DNA of 64,000 nt from Methylobacterium sp. 77 (GTDB lineage Bacteria; Pseudomonadota; Alphaproteobacteria; Rhizobiales; Beijerinckiaceae): assembly GCF_000372825.1 (NCBI RefSeq), contig NZ_KB910516.1, positions 2,140,011 to 2,204,010 of the forward strand, written 5' to 3'. The notes under the pieces were generated by a model. That model made no database searches. It worked only from the letters and a program-made list of their open reading frames with translations, and was not told the origin of the DNA. A program made the position numbers and the translations under genes. How positions within the stretch are numbered: position 1 is the stretch's first letter; each line of letters begins with the position of its first letter. Below are positions 60,312 to 64,000 of the stretch, in pieces.

Positions 60312-61271
60312 TCAGGGCGCGCGGACCGCGCGCAATTGGAAGGTCGGGGTCTGACCCTTCTTCTCGGGATTCATCAGGTAGTCGAGCTGGCCCTCCGCCA
60401 CCCAGACGGTGTCGCCCACCCGCGCCAAGCCGGTCGGTCCGGCGAAATCCTTGACCGTCTCGACCTCCGCCAAGTCATCGGTGACGGTCACCCTGGAGAG
60501 CGGACCGGCGCCTTCGACCATGAGGAACCCGGTTCCATCCGCCTTGAAGCCGTCGGGAAACGTGAGCGGCCGGGAGGTCCGCAGTTTGGTGACGGCTCCG
60601 GCCGCGCCCCCCTTCGCCTCGATGCGGAAGAGCTCGCCGCTGAGGAACGTGTTGACGTAGAGCGCGCCGTCCCGGCCGAAGGCGAGGCCGTCGAGCCCGC
60701 CTTTCAGACGGTCGTCCTGCACCCAGACTTCTAGCTCGGATGCTCCCTTGCTCAGGCGCAGGATCTGGGGCTGCAGGGTATTCGAAACGTAGAGTGCGCC
60801 GTCGGGGCCGATCGTCAGGTCGTTGCAGAGCGAAGGCTTCGCGGGAAGCGGGAGGCTGACCTTGCCTTCCCCGGTCGCGAGGTCGAAGCCCTTCACGAAG
60901 GCACCCTCGATGGCGTTGGGACCCGCGACCCCGAGGGGCGTCGCATCGTTGGAGCAGACCCAGAGAAGGCCCGACCGCTCGTCGGCCAGGACGCCGAACG
61001 TCGAGCGCGTGTCGAACGCGCCGGGCTTGATCCAGGGCTCGGCGACATCCGAACCGGCCTTCACGCGGACGATCCCGCCCTGCGTGAGACTGCTCGCATA
61101 CAGGGTTCCGTCGGCGGTCGCGGTCAGGCCCTCAGGGAATCGCGAGACCGACGAGAGCGAAATCGAAGCCGGAGAGGCGTACGCGGCGAGTGTGACGCCG
61201 ATGACCATGGCGACGCCGCCGAGCAGGAGCTTGCCGACTTTGGGACGTGGGGCTTGCACATCATTCTCCAT
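60312..61271 (-). CDS. SMP-30/strictosidine-synthase-like beta-propeller protein
   Basis: A 319-residue protein with one N-terminal hydrophobic segment (residues about 12-33, LLLGGVAMVIGVTLAAYA), so exported or membrane-anchored, followed by a six-bladed propeller of the SMP-30/gluconolactonase type. Repeating blade motifs are visible: FPEGLTATADGTLYASSL, LTIGPDGALYVSN, LAFGRDGALYVNT and FPDGFKADGTGFL. It may hydrolyse a lactone or ester in the periplasm. The open frame continues upstream to 62012, but that is shadow; ATG 61271 begins the real protein. It is 17 bases downstream of the alpha/beta hydrolase. Confidence 0.85.
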   Translation of the reverse strand: MENDVQAPRPKVGKLLLGGVAMVIGVTLAAYASPASISLSSVSRFPEGLTATADGTLYASSLTQGGIVRVKAGSDVAEPWIKPGAFDTRSTFGVLADERSGLLWVCSNDATPLGVAGPNAIEGAFVKGFDLATGEGKVSLPLPAKPSLCNDLTIGPDGALYVSNTLQPQILRLSKGASELEVWVQDDRLKGGLDGLAFGRDGALYVNTFLSGELFRIEAKGGAAGAVTKLRTSRPLTFPDGFKADGTGFLMVEGAGPLSRVTVTDDLAEVETVKDFAGPTGLARVGDTVWVAEGQLDYLMNPEKKGQTPTFQLRAVRAP

Positions 61272-61288
61272 GTTTGTCCGCGACGGGT

Positions 61289-62155
61289 TCAGGCGTCGAG
61301 GAAAGCGACGGCCTTCCGCGTGAAGTCCTCGTGGTTCTGGAAAATGCCGCCGTGACCCGCGTCGGCGTAGAGGACCAATTCGGCGTTCGGCAGACGCCGG
61401 GCCATGTCCTCGGAGTTGACGCTCGGCACCATGATGTCCCGGTCGCCGTTCGCGACGAGGACGGGGTGGGCGATGCGCCCGAGATCCTGCGGTGGCTGCC
61501 TTCCCCAGGCGTGGATCGCCCGCACTTGCTTCAGCAGCACCCCGAGGCCAGCGGGCCTGTCCCGATCCGACCGGCGTTCCTTCAGCCGCTCCAGGAACTC
61601 TCGTGCGGCTCGACGGCTCGTCTCGGACGCGGTGAAGAATAGGTAGGTCTTCGGGTCCTTGAAGGTCGCGAGCCCCTTCAGGATGAGCGGCCAGGACACG
61701 CTGCCGACCCGGTCGATGCCGACGCCGCCGGCGGGGCCCGTGCCGGCCAGGATGATCCGTCGGACCAGGGCGGGCTCGCTGAGAGCCACCTGCTGCGCCA
61801 CGAACCCGCCAAGGGAGAACCCGAGAAGATCGACGCGGTCCAGCCCGAGGGCGCGGATGACCGCGACCGTGTCGCCGGCCATCTCTGCCACTGTGCGGGG
61901 CACCTCTCCACCCGAGGCACCGACCCCGCGGTAATCGAGTGCGATGACGGGCCGGCTCGCAGCCAGGCCGTCGACGATGCGCGGGTCGAAGTTGTCGAGA
62001 TTGGCGCCCCAATGGTTGAGCAGCACCACGGGCACGCCGGCCGAAGGTCCGAGCAGCCGGTAGGCGAATGTCGTTCCCGCTGCAGTGACGCTACGGTTTG
62101 GTGCATCGGTCCATGGCGATGGGGAGGATGCAAGCTGGGAGACCGACATGTTCAT
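61289..62155 (-). CDS. Alpha/beta hydrolase
   Basis: A 288-residue alpha/beta hydrolase of the non-haem peroxidase/lactonase type. Residues 41-54 (VPVVLLNHWGANLD) form the oxyanion strand, the nucleophile is Ser114 in DLLGFSLGGFVAQ, the catalytic Asp is probably in VANGDRDIMVP and the His in YADAGHGGIFQN. It would cleave esters or lactones in the cytoplasm. The ATG at 62155 overlaps the stop of the upstream oxidoreductase by four bases (ATGA), so it is co-translated with it. Confidence 0.92.
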   Translation of the reverse strand: MNMSVSQLASSPSPWTDAPNRSVTAAGTTFAYRLLGPSAGVPVVLLNHWGANLDNFDPRIVDGLAASRPVIALDYRGVGASGGEVPRTVAEMAGDTVAVIRALGLDRVDLLGFSLGGFVAQQVALSEPALVRRIILAGTGPAGGVGIDRVGSVSWPLILKGLATFKDPKTYLFFTASETSRRAAREFLERLKERRSDRDRPAGLGVLLKQVRAIHAWGRQPPQDLGRIAHPVLVANGDRDIMVPSVNSEDMARRLPNAELVLYADAGHGGIFQNHEDFTRKAVAFLDA

Positions 62156-63171
62156 GCCGCCGCTCCTTCCGAATGCAGTTCGACCACGACCTTGCCTTTG
62201 GACCTGCCGGCCTCAAGCTCGGTCAGAGCCCGGTCGGTCGCCTCGAACGGCACCACCCGGTCGATGACAGGGCGGATGGTCCCAGCCTCGAGCAGCGTCG
62301 CGATCTCCGCCAGTTGAGCGCCGCTCGCGCGCATGAACAGGAACGCGTAGTCGATGCCGCGTGCCTTGGCCTTGCGCCGGATGCCGAGGCTTAACAGACG
62401 CATGATCTGCGTAAGCACCCAGTTCAGGCCTTGCGCCTTGGCGAAGGCCGGGTCCGGAGGCCCGGAGATCGAGATCAGCTTGCCGCCCGGTTTGAGGACG
62501 TTCAGGGACTTCCGAAGCGTCTCGCCGTCCAGGCTGTTGATGACCACATCGTAGCCGGACAGGATTTTCTCGAAGTCCTGTCGCCTGTAGTCGATGACGA
62601 TATCGGCGCCGAGGCTCCTGACAAGGTCGGCGTTCGCCGCGCTCGTCGTCGTCGCCACCGTCGCGCCGAGATGCTTGGCGAGCTGGATCGCGAAGGTGCC
62701 GACCCCGCCGGAGCCGGCGTGGATCAGCACTTTGTCGCCCGGCTTCAGCTCTGCCATTTCGACCAGGGCCTGCCACGCCGTCAGCCCGACCAAGGGAATG
62801 GACGCCGCCTCGGCCATCGACAGGTTTGTCGGCTTCAAGGCGAGGTCTGCCTCGTCGACCGCGATGCGTTCGGCGAACGTGCCGATCCGTCCGTCCCGGG
62901 GCCGCGCGTAGACCGCGTCGCCGACCTTGAAGCGCCGGACGTTCCGCCCGATCCGGATGACGGTCCCAGCGAGGTCGTGGCCCAGCACGAACGGGGGACG
63001 GTACTTGAGGAGCGCTTTGAACTCGCCGTTGCGGATCTTGGCGTCGAGGAGATTCAGTCCGGCGGCTTCGATGGCGACGAGGACGTCACCGTCCCGTATC
63101 GTCGGCTCGGGCATCTCGCCGAGCCGGAGCGGCTGCTTCTTCTTGTAACGGTCGAGGATGAAGGCCTTCAT
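62152..63171 (-). CDS. NADP-dependent zinc-free alcohol dehydrogenase-like oxidoreductase
   Basis: A 339-residue medium-chain dehydrogenase of the quinone oxidoreductase branch. The catalytic-domain stretch GHDLAGTVIRIGRNVRRFKV and the Rossmann motif AGSGGVGTFAIQLAKHLGA (near 153) are clear. The usual zinc-ligand cysteines are absent, as expected for the quinone-reductase type. It would reduce quinones or enones with NADPH. First well-supported gene of the TetR-flanked operon; the next (alpha/beta hydrolase) overlaps it by ATGA. Confidence 0.93.
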   Translation of the reverse strand: MKAFILDRYKKKQPLRLGEMPEPTIRDGDVLVAIEAAGLNLLDAKIRNGEFKALLKYRPPFVLGHDLAGTVIRIGRNVRRFKVGDAVYARPRDGRIGTFAERIAVDEADLALKPTNLSMAEAASIPLVGLTAWQALVEMAELKPGDKVLIHAGSGGVGTFAIQLAKHLGATVATTTSAANADLVRSLGADIVIDYRRQDFEKILSGYDVVINSLDGETLRKSLNVLKPGGKLISISGPPDPAFAKAQGLNWVLTQIMRLLSLGIRRKAKARGIDYAFLFMRASGAQLAEIATLLEAGTIRPVIDRVVPFEATDRALTELEAGRSKGKVVVELHSEGAAA

Positions 63172-63208
63172 GGTCGCTGAAACTCCGCGTGCCGAGGATG
63201 GGATGACG

Positions 63209-63397
63209 TCACGCGGCGAAGGCGTAGCGCTTGGTCGTATGGATGGTGCCGAAGTCGGGGATCATCGCCTGTCGCGCCGCTTGAAAGGCTTTCCATTGGC
63301 CGGCGATATGGAGGTGTGGGATCGTCACCGGCTCGCGCCGCACGAACCGGTCCGCATAGGTGGCGCCGGTGACGAGGACGGCGGGCTTGGTCAGCAT
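63209..63397 (-). CDS. Short frame, possible remnant of an NAD(P)-binding protein
   Basis: A 62-residue frame beginning MLTKPAVLVTGATYADRFVR. The first 13 residues match the opening beta strand of an NmrA/SDR-type NAD(P)-binding fold (VLVTGAT), but the continuation lacks the glycine loop and the rest of the fold. It may be an internally deleted gene or a small real protein. It lies directly behind the promoter next to the TetR gene and would be the first gene transcribed from it. Confidence 0.4.
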   Translation of the reverse strand: MLTKPAVLVTGATYADRFVRREPVTIPHLHIAGQWKAFQAARQAMIPDFGTIHTTKRYAFAA

Positions 63398-63450
63398 GGT
63401 ATGACCCTTTCGCGTAACGCCATTTTCATGACTGAGATCATGATTGACCT

Positions 63451-63480
63451 TTAATATGATCGTGATCATAATAGTGTCAA
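63451..63480 (-). promoter_or_regulatory. Promoter for the minus-strand operon
   Basis: On the minus strand, TTGACA (63475-63480) and TATTAA (63451-63456) are separated by 18 bases, a plausible housekeeping-type promoter. The TetR palindrome lies mostly within this spacer. Confidence 0.55.
63455..63470. promoter_or_regulatory. Likely TetR operator
   Basis: TATGATC-GT-GATCATA, a perfect palindrome (7-2-7) in the gap between the divergent TetR gene and the minus-strand operon, inside the predicted promoter spacer. This is the usual position for repression by the neighbouring TetR protein. Binding is inferred. Confidence 0.65.
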
Positions 63481-63504
63481 CGGTCCTGACGGGATATTTT
63501 CGGT

Positions 63505-64000
63505 ATGCGGGTCACCCAGGAACAGATGCGCGAGAACCGCCAGCGCATCCTCACGGAGGCCAGCCGGTTGTTCCGAGAGAAGGGCTTCGAGGCGGTCGGT
63601 GTGGCCGAGGTGATGAAGGCGGTCGGCCTCACGCATGGCGGCTTCTATGGGCACTTCGCCTCGAAGGAGGACTTGATGGCCCACGCCATCGCGCATGCGG
63701 CAGCCGAAAAAGCCGGTTCGGGAGGCAGTCTGCCCGCCTTCCTCACCGCCTATCTGTCACCGGCACACCGGGACGACGCCGCTGGCGGTTGCCCGATGGC
63801 CGCCCTGGCGGCGGACGTCCGGCTCCGGCCGGCTCCCGCGCGTTCGGCCATGACCGCCGGCATCCGCTCGCAGATTGCTCGCATCGAGACGGCGCTTCCG
63901 GACACCGTCGAGGACAGACGCCGCGAGGCCATCGGCACCTACGCGGCCATGCTCGGAGCGTTGATTCTGGCGCGTGCAGTCGACGACGCGTCGTTCTCGG
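63505..64000 (+). CDS. TetR/AcrR-family repressor, C-terminus beyond window
   Basis: The first 165 residues of a TetR-family regulator. The helix-turn-helix is clear (ILTEASRLFREKGFEAVGVA, then VMKAVGLTHGGFYGHFASKE). The ligand-binding domain begins near residue 70 and is cut by the window edge. It is divergent from the oxidoreductase operon and separated from it by a palindrome inside the operon promoter, so it most likely represses that operon until a reactive compound binds. Start ATG 63505. Confidence 0.92.
   Translation, partial: MRVTQEQMRENRQRILTEASRLFREKGFEAVGVAEVMKAVGLTHGGFYGHFASKEDLMAHAIAHAAAEKAGSGGSLPAFLTAYLSPAHRDDAAGGCPMAALAADVRLRPAPARSAMTAGIRSQIARIETALPDTVEDRRREAIGTYAAMLGALILARAVDDASFS

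Noticed and set aside
61272..62012. N-terminal extension of the SMP-30-like protein
   Set aside because: The extension runs in another frame of the alpha/beta hydrolase gene; the real start is ATG 61271 with a signal segment.
1..64000. CRISPR array or rRNA
   Set aside because: No regularly spaced repeats and no rRNA-like sequence were seen on reading through the window.

Overview
The window is high-GC DNA (with a few AT-rich patches) from an alphaproteobacterium, most likely a Hyphomicrobiales (Rhizobiales) member of the Methylobacterium type. That guess rests on overall coding style, an HWE-family histidine kinase, a soluble methyl-accepting protein and a CstA/YbdD pair; no marker gene in the window fixes the genus.

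Positions 1-16681 look like ordinary chromosome. On the minus strand are an RND efflux permease cut by the window edge, an M48 metalloprotease coupled to a DUF898 membrane protein, a CstA-type transporter with its YbdD partner, and a LemA/TPM/TPM set. On the plus strand are a small Rdx (SelW-like) thioredoxin-fold protein overlapping an HWE sensor kinase, a cytoplasmic methyl-accepting protein followed by a strong terminator, an acyl-CoA synthetase, a family-2 glycosyltransferase and a tRNA-Ser(GCT).

The 3' end of that tRNA is the left edge of an integrated element. A direct repeat (26 bp identical, then near-identical for 67 bp in total) starts inside the tRNA at 16663 and recurs at 58257, directly outside a tyrosine recombinase gene (56692-58137, minus). 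The roughly 41.6 kb between the repeats is a genomic island, without phage structural or conjugation genes. From left to right it carries: (a) a KfrA-like DNA-binding protein; (b) a compact cluster at 18091-22771 with a cyclic-nucleotide-binding/class III cyclase protein, a tandem cyclase-like protein, an E2 (ubiquitin-conjugating-like) protein with a Cys-rich tail, an XRE regulator and an ImmA/IrrE metallopeptidase; (c) a minus-strand operon at 22980-34283 with a ribbon-helix-helix protein, a DUF499 ATPase, a DUF3780 protein, a DUF1156 DNA methylase, a phospholipase D-SNF2 helicase and a Cys/His-cluster protein, families tied to anti-phage defence; (d) two overlapping metallophosphoesterases; (e) an accessory redox region with three LysR regulators, an old-yellow-enzyme, SDRs, a two-subunit molybdenum hydroxylase, a flavin monooxygenase, an EthD-like protein and an aldo/keto reductase gene split by an IS5-type element; (f) an FtsH-like AAA-M41 protein with a small coupled partner; (g) a putative excisionase overlapping a second, divergent recombinase; (h) the integrase.

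Right of the 58257 repeat lies a minus-strand run (zinc-free ADH-like oxidoreductase, alpha/beta hydrolase, SMP-30-like protein, antibiotic-biosynthesis-type monooxygenase, aldo/keto reductase) read away from a divergent TetR gene. A perfect palindrome sits inside the predicted promoter between them.

The most interesting locus is (b). It pairs nucleotide-cyclase signalling with an E2-type enzyme but has no recognisable E1, CD-NTase, TIR or membrane effector. It resembles a hybrid of Pycsar (cyclase) and type II CBASS (E2 conjugation) logic and sits next to another defence cassette. Its function is inference.
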